A stretch of DNA of 48,552 nucleotides from Paenibacillus oenotherae (GCF_019443105.1 NZ_JAHZIJ010000028.1:1-48552); one strand, 5' to 3'. Positions 24,963-33,485 are shown, numbered from the stretch's first letter. Numbers and translations are program-made. The notes: a model not told the origin generated them from the sequence alone.

Positions 24963-26492
24963 ATGGATTATGCGGTTGAGATGCTGGGCATAAGAAAGGA
25001 ATTTCCGGGCATCGTCGCCAATGACGATATTACGCTGTGTCTGAAGCGCGGTGAAGTTCATGCTCTGCTGGGCGAGAATGGAGCGGGAAAGTCAACGCTG
25101 ATGGGTATTCTGTTCGGCATGTACCAGGCTGATCGCGGTCTCGTCAAGGTGAACGGCAAGGAGGTGCGCATCGGCAATCCCAACGTGGCGACGAAGCTTG
25201 GCATCGGGATGGTGCACCAGCATTTCAAGCTGGTAAGTACGTTTACGGTGACGGAGAATATTATTCTGGGCAGCGAGACACGCAAGGGCTTTGTGCTGGA
25301 TGTGAAGACAGCCAGCCGGAGGATTGAGGAGCTGTCTCAGCGATACGGCTTGAATGTTGATCCCTATGCGAAGATCGAGGATATCTCGGTAGGCATGCAG
25401 CAGAGAGTGGAAATTTTGAAGATGCTCTATCGGGATGCGGAAGTGCTCATACTGGATGAACCGACGGCCGTGCTGACCCCTCAGGAAATTCTGGATCTCG
25501 GCGTTATTATGAGGAATCTCATTCAAGAGGGCAAGTCCATCATTCTAATTACACATAAGCTCAAGGAAATCAAGGCTAACGCGCACCGCTGCACGGTGAT
25601 TCGCCGTGGCAGGACGATCGGTACGGTGGATGTGGCGGCGACCAGCGAGCTGGCTATGGCTGAGATGATGGTGGGCCGTCAGGTCACCTTCAAGGTGGAC
25701 AAGAAGCCTGCCGTCCCGGGAGCAGTCGTGCTGGAGGTGGATTCGCTGTCAGTCAAGAACAACAAGAAATGCCTGGCGCTCAGCGACTTTTCCCTTCAGG
25801 TAAGAGCTGGCGAAATTGTCGGTATTGCCGGCGTGGACGGGAATGGACAGTCGGAACTGGTGGAAGCGATTGCAGGCCTGCGCAAGCCGGAATCGGGAAC
25901 GGTGCGTTTGAAGGGTGAGGAGATCACGGCGATGTCTGTCAGGGGCAGAATTCAGCGGGGAATCGGGCATATCCCTGAGGACCGGCAGAAACGGGGACTC
26001 GTGCTGGATTATTCGATAGCGGAGAATATGGTGCTGGAGGTCTATCACCGCGAGCCGCACTCCAGAAGAGGCATTCTGAATAAGTTGGCGATCAAGCAAT
26101 ACGCGGAACGGATTATTGCGAGTTTCGACGTCAGATCCGGGCAAGGTGCTGCGTCGATCGTCCGTTCGCTGTCCGGCGGCAACCAGCAGAAGGCGATTAT
26201 CGGCCGCGAGATAGAGCTTAATCCCGATCTGCTTATCGCCGTACAGCCTACAAGGGGACTGGACGTCGGGTCGATTGAGTATATCCATAAACGGCTGATC
26301 GAGCAGCGCGACAAGGGGAAGGCGGTTCTGCTCATTTCGTTGGAGCTGGATGAGATCTTGAATCTGTCCGACCGGATCGCTGTTGTGAACCAGGGGGAGC
26401 GAGTCGGAATTGTCGAGGCTTCCGAGACAGACGAGAACGAGATCGGGATGCTGATGGCTGGCGTGAAGGCAGAAGGAGGGGAAGGCGCATGA
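24963..26492 (+). CDS. nupO: Nucleoside ABC transporter ATPase, two nucleotide-binding domains (NupO)
   Basis: Cytoplasmic ATPase of 509 residues with two fused domains. Domain 1 has Walker A GENGAGKST (37-45), signature SVGMQQRVEIL and Walker B VLILDEPTAVL. Domain 2 has a degenerate Walker A GVDGNGQSE, signature LSGGNQQKAIIGRE and Walker B-like LLIAVQPTRGLDVGS. This intact-plus-degenerate arrangement is usual for the sugar/nucleoside (RbsA/YufO) class. ATG 24963 has AAGGAGGGG upstream; earlier in-frame codons run into the terminator. The stop overlaps nupP by 4 nt, indicating coupled translation. Confidence 0.94.
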   Translation: MDYAVEMLGIRKEFPGIVANDDITLCLKRGEVHALLGENGAGKSTLMGILFGMYQADRGLVKVNGKEVRIGNPNVATKLGIGMVHQHFKLVSTFTVTENIILGSETRKGFVLDVKTASRRIEELSQRYGLNVDPYAKIEDISVGMQQRVEILKMLYRDAEVLILDEPTAVLTPQEILDLGVIMRNLIQEGKSIILITHKLKEIKANAHRCTVIRRGRTIGTVDVAATSELAMAEMMVGRQVTFKVDKKPAVPGAVVLEVDSLSVKNNKKCLALSDFSLQVRAGEIVGIAGVDGNGQSELVEAIAGLRKPESGTVRLKGEEITAMSVRGRIQRGIGHIPEDRQKRGLVLDYSIAENMVLEVYHREPHSRRGILNKLAIKQYAERIIASFDVRSGQGAASIVRSLSGGNQQKAIIGREIELNPDLLIAVQPTRGLDVGSIEYIHKRLIEQRDKGKAVLLISLELDEILNLSDRIAVVNQGERVGIVEASETDENEIGMLMAGVKAEGGEGA

Positions 26493-27565
26493 GAAGCGGG
26501 ATTATCTCTTTAATCGCTGTTCTCTTCGGGCTGCTGGCAGGGGCTGTATTAATGGCGGTCACGGGCCACAGTCCGCTTGCGGGCTACACGTATCTGTTCG
26601 AGGGAGGGCTGAAGAACCCGGAGCGAATCGGGAATACCCTTGCAACGGCGACACCGCTTATATTCACGGGCCTGTCGGTTGCCTTCGCTTTCCGCACAGG
26701 GCTGTTCAATATCGGCGCAGCGGGCCAGATGCTGTTCGGCGGCTTTCTTGCCTCGGCAGCCGGGCTTAGCTTCGATCTTCCCAAGCCGCTTCTGCTGCTC
26801 GTCATGGTTATTGCCGGATTCGTGGGCGGGGCGCTGTGGGCTGTCATTCCAGGCATTCTGAAGGCCAGGTACAATGTGCACGAGGTCGTCTCCACGATTA
26901 TGATGAACTGGATTGCTTACTGGACGGTATATTATGCTGTTCCGGCCTATTTCAAAGGGGAGTTTCTGGAGACGGAGTCGAAGTTGCTGCCGGATGCCGC
27001 AACATTGAAGATCCCTTTCTTAACGGACCTGTTCGGCGGCTCCTATATTAATCTGGGGTTGTTCCTGGCGGTGATTGCCGTCATTGTCTTCGCCTTCATT
27101 ATTAACCGGACCACGCTGGGCTATGAATTGAAGGCGGTGGGCCTGAACCGTCAGGCTGCTGAATATGCGGGTATTGCCGTCAATCGCAGCATCGTGCTGT
27201 CGATGATCATTGCGGGCGGCTTGGCGGGGCTTGGAGGCGTGGCGGAGTATGCGGGCAATGCCGCGAATATCCAGATCGGCATTTTGCCGTCACAAGGGTT
27301 CGATGGTATTGCTGTCGCCTTGTTAGGCGCGAATACGCCTGTCGGCGTATTGTTGTCTGCGCTGTTCTTCGGTTTATTGTATTCGGGCAGAGGCTTTATG
27401 AATGCGATGACTGAGATTCCGCCGGAGATTGCGAACTCGATTATTGCCATTATCATCTATTTCGCAGCTGCCAGCATTCTGATTGAACGTCTGGTGCGGT
27501 GGCTCGTGAGACGACGGGCGGCGGGCAGCGAATCCGGGCCGTCAGCCGAAAGGAAGGTGGAATGA
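26489..27565 (+). CDS. nupP: Nucleoside ABC transporter permease (NupP)
   Basis: Integral membrane permease of 358 residues with about nine to ten helices, BPD_transp_2 family. Typical stretches are FRTGLFNIGAAGQMLFGGF, the conserved YNVHEVVSTIMMNWIAYW and AVGLNRQAAEYAGIAVNRSI, the coupling region to the ATPase. Its ATG overlaps the nupO stop (ATGA) and its own stop overlaps nupQ, as expected of a tightly coupled operon. It pairs with NupQ as a heterodimer. Confidence 0.94.
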   Translation: MRSGIISLIAVLFGLLAGAVLMAVTGHSPLAGYTYLFEGGLKNPERIGNTLATATPLIFTGLSVAFAFRTGLFNIGAAGQMLFGGFLASAAGLSFDLPKPLLLLVMVIAGFVGGALWAVIPGILKARYNVHEVVSTIMMNWIAYWTVYYAVPAYFKGEFLETESKLLPDAATLKIPFLTDLFGGSYINLGLFLAVIAVIVFAFIINRTTLGYELKAVGLNRQAAEYAGIAVNRSIVLSMIIAGGLAGLGGVAEYAGNAANIQIGILPSQGFDGIAVALLGANTPVGVLLSALFFGLLYSGRGFMNAMTEIPPEIANSIIAIIIYFAAASILIERLVRWLVRRRAAGSESGPSAERKVE

Positions 27566-28521
27566 CGATGTGGACAACCCTTGTGCAAATTATGCCTTAT
27601 GCGATCGTGTTCACCATTCCACTACTTATTACGGCGCTTGGCGCCCTGTTCAGCGAGCGGAGCGGTATCGTCAATATTGGTCTGGAAGGTCTGATGGTAG
27701 TTGGCGCGTTCGCGGGCGCCTTCGTCATATTCAAATTCCAGGCGTTATGGCCGAACAATGCCGCAGCACTGTGGATGGGTCTGCTGGTGGCGATGATCGC
27801 GGGCATTCTGTTCTCGCTCCTTCACGCCTTTGCGAGCATTAATCTAAGCGCCAATCAGATTATAAGCGGTACAGCGATTAATATGATCGCTGGAGCGATT
27901 ACGGTATTCCTTGCCAGAAATATGACAGGGAGCGGGAACATTCGGATTACAAGCGGGTTTAGCCGATACGATGTTCCGCTGCTGTCGGATATTCCGGTCA
28001 TCGGCAAGCTGCTGTTCACCAACACCTATGATACGACCTGGTTGATTCTCCTTATTGTGGCGGCAAGCACTTTCGTACTGTACAAGACACCGTTCGGGCT
28101 TCGCCTCAGAGCTTGCGGAGAGCATCCGCATGCGGCGGAAGCGGCGGGCATCAATGTCAGGAAGATGCGCTACATGGGTGTTATGATCTCCGGCGCCTTC
28201 TCCGGTCTTGGCGGAGCGATTATTATTGTAACCTTCGCAGGCGAATTTACGGGAAGTGTGTCCGGACTCGGATTCCTGGCGCTTGCATCTCTGATCTTCG
28301 GGCAATGGAAGCCGATGGGCATTCTTGCGGCGACACTATTCTTCGGCTTCGCCAGCACTGTGGCCAACGTATCGCAGGTGATCCCGTCGCTTGCCGTAAT
28401 CCCGCCAGTCATCCTGAAGGTATTCCCGTATGTTGTGACATTGCTTGCGCTTATCGTCTTCTCTAAGTCATCTCGGGCGCCGCAAGCGGCGGGGGAGCCG
28501 TTCGATTCCGGCAAGCGGTAA
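27562..28521 (+). CDS. nupQ: Nucleoside ABC transporter permease (NupQ)
   Basis: Second permease of the nucleoside importer, 319 residues with about eight to nine helices. Family features are ALFSERSGIVNIGLEGLMV, INLSANQIISGTAINMIAG and LRACGEHPHAAEAAGINVRK, the cytoplasmic coupling loop. Start ATG 27562 overlaps the nupP stop and follows GGAAGGTGG; ATG 27568 is an alternative. Last gene of the operon. Downstream 28522-28668 is GC-rich with a strong hairpin. Confidence 0.94.
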   Translation: MTMWTTLVQIMPYAIVFTIPLLITALGALFSERSGIVNIGLEGLMVVGAFAGAFVIFKFQALWPNNAAALWMGLLVAMIAGILFSLLHAFASINLSANQIISGTAINMIAGAITVFLARNMTGSGNIRITSGFSRYDVPLLSDIPVIGKLLFTNTYDTTWLILLIVAASTFVLYKTPFGLRLRACGEHPHAAEAAGINVRKMRYMGVMISGAFSGLGGAIIIVTFAGEFTGSVSGLGFLALASLIFGQWKPMGILAATLFFGFASTVANVSQVIPSLAVIPPVILKVFPYVVTLLALIVFSKSSRAPQAAGEPFDSGKR

Positions 28522-28627
28522 AGGCTGCCTGGCCGCGGCTCGCGGCACGGCGTTGCGGCTGTGCGGCGTGCGTGAGTGGTGTGGGGTGACTTGAAGCGGA
28601 TAAGGTGATGCATACCTGGCATGGCGG

Positions 28628-28653
28628 GGCTGGCCGGGCCGCCCGGGCCAGCC
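28628..28653. terminator. GC-rich hairpin between converging nupQ and DUF6492 genes
   Basis: GGCTGGCCGGG pairs with CCCGGGCCAGCC (one bulge), a very stable hairpin 107 nt past nupQ and 16 nt past the stop of the minus-strand gene. No clear U-tract on either strand. Confidence 0.5.
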
Positions 28654-28668
28654 GGAGCAATGGCCGCT

Positions 28669-29454
28669 TTACCGTCGCGAGTAGGCCTTGCGCTCATGGA
28701 AGGACACGGATCTGTAGCGCAGCGCCAGCTGCTTGCGCTTGGCGCTTGTCAGCTGGGCGGCATTCATCGTCAAGCTCTTGTTGAGTGCTGGCCTCAGCTT
28801 GTACTTGCCGGAATGGCGGGACCTGAAGTAGTTCCCGTACGTCTCGAACTCGGAGAAGGCGAATTGGCGATTCTTGTTCATGCTGCGGAGGATCGCCTTG
28901 TACCAGCTGGTGCCGTGCCTGGCTTCAATATCCTGCTTCAGCTTCGTCACCTTGGAGCGCTGGAACAGCATATAGTGGGTAACGAAGGAGACAGGCGAGG
29001 CCGCCTTGTGCCCCATCAGTCTTTTGTAGGTGCGAAAATATTCCGGCTGGCTCCATTTGCGATAGTAGAAAATCGATTGTTCCTTGTCTGAGGCTGTGAA
29101 AGTATGCGGCCGAATGAGCACGGTATCGGCATCGATCACCAGATAGTAGCGCTGCTTGGTCAGTTGGTCGCCGCTGAGCTTCAACAGCTGCTGGTACAGC
29201 CAGCCTGAACGGTCCCAGCGCTTCGAGCTGTAGTTGATGCTGCTCTTCGTAATAGGCAGAACGCGCTTCTCATTGATGAATGTACAGCCTTTGCGGCTGC
29301 ACAGCTGCTTCATCCTCTCCGTGTCCGGCGAGATGATCAGAATTTTGCCGATAGGATGCTTAACCATTGTTCTTACGCTGTCGATCACGTAGGGAAGTGT
29401 CTTCAAGTCCTTCTCTATAGCTGGAATCAGAATATCGATTGTGGGAAGTCCCAT
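28669..29454 (-). CDS. DUF6492-family glycosyltransferase-like protein
   Basis: 261 residues, soluble. The N-terminus MGLPTIDILIPAIEKDLKTL is the first strand and helix of a GT-A nucleotide-sugar fold, and YYLVIDADTVL holds the DxD motif that binds metal and nucleotide-sugar. FYYRKWSQPEYF and FSEFETYGNYF are family-like aromatic stretches. It resembles DUF6492 proteins, which are predicted glycosyltransferases of unknown acceptor. Start ATG 29454 follows a weak GGAG; an upstream in-frame ATG at 29499 has no ribosome-binding site. It is divergent from an APH-type kinase gene 120 nt away; the two could act on the same surface glycan (inference). Confidence 0.78.
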   Translation of the reverse strand: MGLPTIDILIPAIEKDLKTLPYVIDSVRTMVKHPIGKILIISPDTERMKQLCSRKGCTFINEKRVLPITKSSINYSSKRWDRSGWLYQQLLKLSGDQLTKQRYYLVIDADTVLIRPHTFTASDKEQSIFYYRKWSQPEYFRTYKRLMGHKAASPVSFVTHYMLFQRSKVTKLKQDIEARHGTSWYKAILRSMNKNRQFAFSEFETYGNYFRSRHSGKYKLRPALNKSLTMNAAQLTSAKRKQLALRYRSVSFHERKAYSRR

Positions 29455-29574
29455 GTTCTTGTCAACTCCATATGGATTTGGATTGGATGCTCTGTGCACA
29501 GAATATGTAGCGCTCCGGCAGAAGGTTCAATGTTGATATTGGGATCAGTATATGCAGGGAAAGGGGGAGCAGGC

Positions 29575-30645
29575 TTGAAGGAGTCGGGGGCTAACAGAAA
29601 CGGACTGAATGAGCTGCGCGGGCTGGATGAGCCAGATGAGCCGCACGGGCTGGATGAGCCAGATGAGCCACGCGGGCTGGATGAGATCAGTGAGCGAGGG
29701 GCGAGTAGCGCCTTTCCCGCTGACCTTGTACTTCCGGATGGATCATTGAACGGCAGATGGGCCAGGGGAAGAGAGATTCTGTACCGGGGCATGAATGGAC
29801 AAGCGGTCGAGCGATTCTATATGGATGGGCCGCTGAGCTATATTTACAAGCCGCTAACGAATAGCGGGCAGTGGGGACAAGAGAAGTGGGTGTACGAGCA
29901 TGTGCTGCCATCCTTCCCGCCGTTATACCCGCAGCTGCTGGCTGCTTCGGCTGACCGGAGCACGGGGCTGCACTGGATGATATTCGAGGACATGGGCAAG
30001 CTGCGCCATGAATTCAGCGCGTCTGCTGCGGCTGAGCTGGCCAGACATGTATCATGGTGGCATTCGCAGCCCGTAGACAGGCTGGTTCATATTCCGCTGA
30101 AGGGACCCAAGCCGCCGATGGAGCAAATGGTTGCGGAACTGCTCGGCAATGAAGCGGGAGTAAGGAAGATGCTGGCGGATATTTCGCTTCCCGAGGATAT
30201 GCAGGAGCATGTATATGCTGCGCTGAAGCGGGGGCTGTTCCCGGCAGAACGGGTGCTCTCCCACGGTGATCTTCATCTGGGAAATTACGCGCAGGTTAGC
30301 GGCCGGATCGTCGTCCTGGACTGGGAGCATGCCCATCTGAACTCACCCTTCTGGGATCTGTATCACATTATCGATATGTCCCATCCTTCCTTTCCCAAGA
30401 GCATCACTAGCAGCGCCAGGCTTCTCATTCTGCAAGCTTATGGGGAACGAAGGGGCGGCGGCCTCAAGGAGCCGGAGTTTCTGCGGGAATATGCTCTGTT
30501 CGCCTGTGCGTTCTCGCTCTGGATGCTGGGGCTCATAGCAGGGGATCTGGCGGCGGGGGGAGAGACCAAGTGGCCGAGGGAGCAGCTGGAGAGACAGCTG
30601 CAGGAGACGATAGCGAGCTTGCGCCAGTGTGCCGAGATGCTGTAA
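29575..30645 (+). CDS. APH-family small-molecule kinase with N-terminal acidic repeats
   Basis: 356 residues. The aminoglycoside phosphotransferase/choline kinase fold shows in VLSHGDLHLGNYAQ (catalytic loop, Asp and Asn) and IVVLDWEHAHLNSPFWDLY (metal-binding Asp). Helix segments HMSWWHSQ-like follow the family pattern. Residues about 15-37 are an in-frame repeat, GLDEPDEPH then GLDEPDEPR then GLDE, encoded by 27-bp direct repeats and probably disordered. Start TTG 29575 has AAAGGGGGAG 6 nt upstream; an in-frame ATG at 29530 has none. The substrate is unknown: sugar, choline or antibiotic are possible. Relatives in spore-formers include CotS-like coat proteins. Confidence 0.82.
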   Translation: MKESGANRNGLNELRGLDEPDEPHGLDEPDEPRGLDEISERGASSAFPADLVLPDGSLNGRWARGREILYRGMNGQAVERFYMDGPLSYIYKPLTNSGQWGQEKWVYEHVLPSFPPLYPQLLAASADRSTGLHWMIFEDMGKLRHEFSASAAAELARHVSWWHSQPVDRLVHIPLKGPKPPMEQMVAELLGNEAGVRKMLADISLPEDMQEHVYAALKRGLFPAERVLSHGDLHLGNYAQVSGRIVVLDWEHAHLNSPFWDLYHIIDMSHPSFPKSITSSARLLILQAYGERRGGGLKEPEFLREYALFACAFSLWMLGLIAGDLAAGGETKWPREQLERQLQETIASLRQCAEML

Positions 30646-30727
30646 TGCCGCACTATGCGGCTGCTTTCAGAATTCGGGAATGGGGTAATAGATACCATTC
30701 TCAAATTCAGTTAAGGAGGCGGCATGA

Positions 30728-31015
30728 ATGGCGATGAAGGATCAAGAAATGAAGGATCTCGCTACTCAAAGGGATATCGATCCCGATTATGGTTTGTTTG
30801 TTGATGAGGTAGATGAGGATGTCATTCCGGGTGCTGAAGAGGAGCTGCTGGAAATCTATCCGTATGATGAGGTACTTAGGGTGGACGAAGACAGAGTGTC
30901 GGAAGCGGAGGACAAGGGGGATGACAGCCCCGTTGATCCGGCGGCGCCAGAAGACGGCTTTCACGGCACTGATCTGCTCAATGGCGTCGGCCATGAGCCG
31001 GAGAAGGAAGACTGA
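30728..31015 (+). CDS. Small acidic hypothetical protein
   Basis: 95 residues, strongly acidic (runs such as VDEVDEDVIPGAEEELLEI) with no membrane segment, Cys or known domain. Start ATG 30728 has GGAGG 8 nt upstream, an excellent site; an ATG at 30724 is in another frame. Composition, codon use and ribosome-binding site argue that it is real. Stand-alone small acidic proteins like this are often expressed late or in the forespore, but nothing here shows that. Confidence 0.7.
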   Translation: MAMKDQEMKDLATQRDIDPDYGLFVDEVDEDVIPGAEEELLEIYPYDEVLRVDEDRVSEAEDKGDDSPVDPAAPEDGFHGTDLLNGVGHEPEKED

Positions 31016-31097
31016 AGCGCAGCAAGGAGCGCATCAAACCACTTCTGGACAACCCCTTCTCCAAGCGTGGTTTGAAGGCAGCGTGACGGAGTAAGAA

Positions 31098-31285
31098 GCC
31101 TGCGAATGTGCATGAATTTCGGTTACAAGATGCCATAATGGTTAAATTTCTGCGATCATGCATGAATTTTGGGGAAAATCGGCCGTTTAAGGAGAAATGA
31201 AGGTGAAATACCTGCACGCTGGCAGGCATTTCACCTTCATGGGGCCAGAAACGAGCAAATACATGCCGTTTGGCAGGTTTCGCCT
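31098..31285 (-). repeat. Multi-hairpin intergenic element, copy B (inverted)
   Basis: Read on the minus strand, the stretch repeats the order seen at 17670-17870: CCTGCCAAACGGCATG (near 31265), CCTGCCAGCGTGCAGG (about 31210-31225), ATGCATGATCGCAG (about 31150) and CATGCACATTCGCAGG (about 31099). Module spacing is about 53, 60 and 51 nt, nearly the same as copy A. Flanking text also agrees, e.g. TGAAATGCCTGCC versus CGAAATGCCTGCC. It lies downstream of the minus-strand methyltransferase gene. With the hairpins at 31350 and 31464 it fills the 517-nt gap 31016-31532. Confidence 0.7.
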
Positions 31286-31349
31286 GGCTGGCATCTCGCT
31301 TGTCTCTTTTTTTCGTACCGCGTGCTCCACCCGGTGGCGATTTGAAGTC

Positions 31350-31379
31350 GCACCTCGCGCGGGGAGCTGCGCGAGGTGC
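31350..31379. terminator. Strong hairpin in the gap before the methyltransferase gene
   Basis: GCACCTCGCGC and GCGCGAGGTGC form a perfect 11-bp stem with an 8-nt loop, about 150 nt downstream of the minus-strand methyltransferase stop. No U-tract on either side, so it may be a structured 3'-UTR or part of a repeat. Confidence 0.45.
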
Positions 31380-31463
31380 CGGAGTACGGATCGTCCTCTG
31401 GCGAGGAGTACGTCAGCAGTCCCATGATCGCAGGGATGCCACATCGTATAGCTTCTTAAAGTG

Positions 31464-31502
31464 GGAGCTGAGATTTTCCAAAAGGACTTTCGGGACAGCT
31501 CC
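31464..31502 (-). terminator. Degenerate terminator-like hairpin
   Basis: GGAGCTG and CAGCTCC pair over a 25-nt loop, 31 nt past the methyltransferase stop. The arm CGGGACAGCT matches the arm of the terminator at 33845-33886 (GGGACAGCT), so it looks like a worn copy of the same hairpin family. Confidence 0.4.
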
Positions 31503-31532
31503 TTGCTGTGCCAGACCGGAGCCCAATAGCCG

Positions 31533-32228
31533 TTACGGCTTCGCGTGTCTCCACCAGATGCCCGCGCATTCCGGCAGTGTAGTCCAGTTGTTGGCCACCA
31601 CCTGGTCTGCTATGATGTCGCCGAAGAAGAAGCGCGTCAGCTCTTCCGCCTGCCCCAGGTCGTCAAAGACATAGTCGGTTCGGATAGACCGGTGGGAGAA
31701 GCCATACTCCTGCACGAGCGTGTCATAGTAGCTCTGAAGGAAGTCAGGAGCCGAGGGAGTTGCTGCGGCTGTTCCCATCGTTTCGAAAATAATAACGGTG
31801 CCGCCAGGCCGAAGAACGCGCTCAATTTCGTTCATGACTTCACGGATGTTCGACTGCCAATGGGGGACATTGGTGCTGCCCAGATAGCAGATGCTCCAGC
31901 CTGCAACGATCAGATCAGCGCTCTCATCGGCAAGGGGGAGACTGCGGTTGTCGGCGACCGCCGTTCGCCAATTGTCATGTCCGGCAGTCTGGCTGAGCCT
32001 GCTTGCCGCAACAGCAAGCATAGCTTCTGCGCCATCCAGCGCAGTAATCGAGCGCGCCTTGGGGGCCAGAGCGACGGCAAGCCTGCCTGTGCCGGCTCCG
32101 ATATCGACGATGTCCAAGCCTTGATAGCTCCTTATTTCATCGACATAAGTGTGCAGTTCGTGCTGTTTGGAGATCAGTTGGTGATACTTGTGTGCTTCTT
32201 GCTCATAGATTAGATCATGATTAGGCAT
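31533..32228 (-). CDS. Class I SAM-dependent methyltransferase
   Basis: 231 residues, soluble. Motif I VDIGAGTGRLAVAL (about 42-55), the acidic end of beta-2 in ITALDGAEAML, motif II-like SLPLADESADLIVAGWSICYL and VLRPGGTVIIFETMG (post-III) identify a Methyltransf_11-type fold. Substrate unknown. ATG 32228 has AAGGAGG 9 nt upstream; 19 earlier in-frame codons run through the promoter and are rejected. It has its own MerR-type promoter at 32255-32285 with the same dyad as the promoter of the MerR-methyltransferase fusion gene just upstream, so it is very probably controlled by that fusion. Confidence 0.88.
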   Translation of the reverse strand: MPNHDLIYEQEAHKYHQLISKQHELHTYVDEIRSYQGLDIVDIGAGTGRLAVALAPKARSITALDGAEAMLAVAASRLSQTAGHDNWRTAVADNRSLPLADESADLIVAGWSICYLGSTNVPHWQSNIREVMNEIERVLRPGGTVIIFETMGTAAATPSAPDFLQSYYDTLVQEYGFSHRSIRTDYVFDDLGQAEELTRFFFGDIIADQVVANNWTTLPECAGIWWRHAKP

Positions 32229-32254
32229 TTGTAATAACCTCCTTCGTTTCCTGC

Positions 32255-32285
32255 ATCGTACATGTTGACGCAGCGTGAAGGTCAA
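32255..32285 (-). promoter_or_regulatory. MerR-type promoter of the methyltransferase gene
   Basis: On the minus strand TTGACC and TACGAT are separated by 19 nt, the long spacer typical of MerR-activated promoters. The spacer starts TTCACGC-TGCGT, nearly the dyad at 33338-33368. The -35 begins 4 nt after the stop of the fusion gene. Confidence 0.72.
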
Positions 32286-32288
32286 GCG

Positions 32289-33314
32289 TTAGTAGAACGA
32301 ATCTCCACGGATCGGAATGGCGTATACAAGATGCAGCCGATCATTCAACTGCTTGTGCTTCGTGACATACCCGTTGTCCTCGAACCATTGCAGCAGTGAC
32401 GGCAGCTTAATGCTCTCCTCCGAATGACCTCTGTCGATAGGTTGGTCAGCGGCAGCAGAGCCTGCAACCATCAGGTCCGCAATGCATATCCGACCGTGCG
32501 GTCTGGACACTCTTCGCATCTCCTCCAATGCCAGAGTCTGCTGCTCGCCTGTCAGGTGATGAAAGGCAAAGCTGCTTACGACAAAATGAAATTGACCGCC
32601 TATATAAGGGAGCGCCAGAAAGTTGCCCAGTCTGGTTTCCATCGCGGGGTACTTGGATTGGCAGAGCCGCAGCATTTCCTTGGATTGATCGACACCTGAC
32701 ATGTGAGCCCCCTTGCTGATAAGCATGCCAGCCAGATTGCCTGTCCCTGTGCCGATGTCGAGACCCTCTTCCCCCTGTGCTGGCGATATCCAATTCACGA
32801 TCTCATCCAGCGCATGTTCGTAGTCCATATACATGCCGGAATTGCCTGTTACCCGTCTGTCGTGAGTCTCGGCCAATTCGTCGAAATCCCATTTGTCCTT
32901 CCAATTCTCACGCTGCTCCCTGATCTGCTTGGAGTCGGCAGCGAGCTTATATATATCTTCCAGCGGCAGGGTATGATTGTCTTGCAGCAGGGAAATCATA
33001 TGATCGGTCGTCTCAATAACCTGCTTGATCTCCAGCCACTGCTTCATCATGACAGAGCGTTGGAGCTCCAGATAATACCGCAGCTCTCCATGGCCCTTCG
33101 CGTCAATTTCCTGAAGCGCTTGCTTGATATTGGACAGCTTCATTCCGGATTCACGCAGCGAAATGATCGTTTGCAGCCGCCAAATATCCTTCTCCTCGAA
33201 GGTGCGGTACAGGTTATGCTCCTCTTTATGAGGGGACAGCAGCCCCTTCTCTTCATAAAAACGGATCGCCCGCGCGGATATATTCAGCTTGTCGGCGAGT
33301 TCCTTGATCTTCAT
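32289..33314 (-). CDS. MerR regulator fused to a SAM methyltransferase
   Basis: 341 residues. Residues 1-70 are a MerR helix-turn-helix (MKIKELADKLNISARAIRFY, then EEKGLLSP), 75-140 a dimerisation helix, and 160-340 a class I methyltransferase with motif I GLDIGTGTGNLAGML (184-198), VDQSKEMLRL (beta-2), FHFVVSSFAFHHLT and RVSRPHGRICIADLMVAG. The effector domain is therefore an enzyme, so SAM or a methyl acceptor may be the signal (inference). ATG 33314 is the only start before the helix-turn-helix; a weak GGGAG-like site precedes it. Upstream is a 19-bp-spacer promoter with a near-perfect dyad, implying autoregulation; the same arrangement controls the next gene. Confidence 0.9.
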   Translation of the reverse strand: MKIKELADKLNISARAIRFYEEKGLLSPHKEEHNLYRTFEEKDIWRLQTIISLRESGMKLSNIKQALQEIDAKGHGELRYYLELQRSVMMKQWLEIKQVIETTDHMISLLQDNHTLPLEDIYKLAADSKQIREQRENWKDKWDFDELAETHDRRVTGNSGMYMDYEHALDEIVNWISPAQGEEGLDIGTGTGNLAGMLISKGAHMSGVDQSKEMLRLCQSKYPAMETRLGNFLALPYIGGQFHFVVSSFAFHHLTGEQQTLALEEMRRVSRPHGRICIADLMVAGSAAADQPIDRGHSEESIKLPSLLQWFEDNGYVTKHKQLNDRLHLVYAIPIRGDSFY

Positions 33315-33337
33315 AGCGGCACGCTCCTTCTCCCTTC

Positions 33338-33368
33338 ATGATAAACATTCACGCTGCGTGAATGTAAA
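33338..33368 (-). promoter_or_regulatory. MerR-type promoter and operator of the fusion gene
   Basis: On the minus strand TTTACA and TATCAT are separated by a 19-nt spacer holding the dyad ACATTCACGC/GCGTGAATGT (1-nt centre). This is the classic MerR geometry. It lies 24 nt upstream of the fusion gene start. Confidence 0.78.
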
Positions 33369-33455
33369 GGGGATGAGGTTATTGTAGCGGCTGCGAATCA
33401 TTATTTGAAGGGTTTGGATGCAGCGAAATTTAATTGGAAATTTGGGAAAGAAAAA

Positions 33456-33485
33456 TTGCTTTTTATGGTGGGAGTATGGTAAGAT
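33456..33485 (+). promoter_or_regulatory. Candidate promoter of the cold-shock gene
   Basis: TTGCTT, an 18-nt spacer and TAAGAT. Initiation near 33492 would give a leader of about 135 nt, the length usual for Bacillus cold-shock mRNAs. Confidence 0.5.

Noticed and set aside
31187-31444. Short genes on both strands in 31187-31444
   Set aside because: They coincide with copy B of the multi-hairpin element and a GC-rich hairpin, with no ribosome-binding sites.
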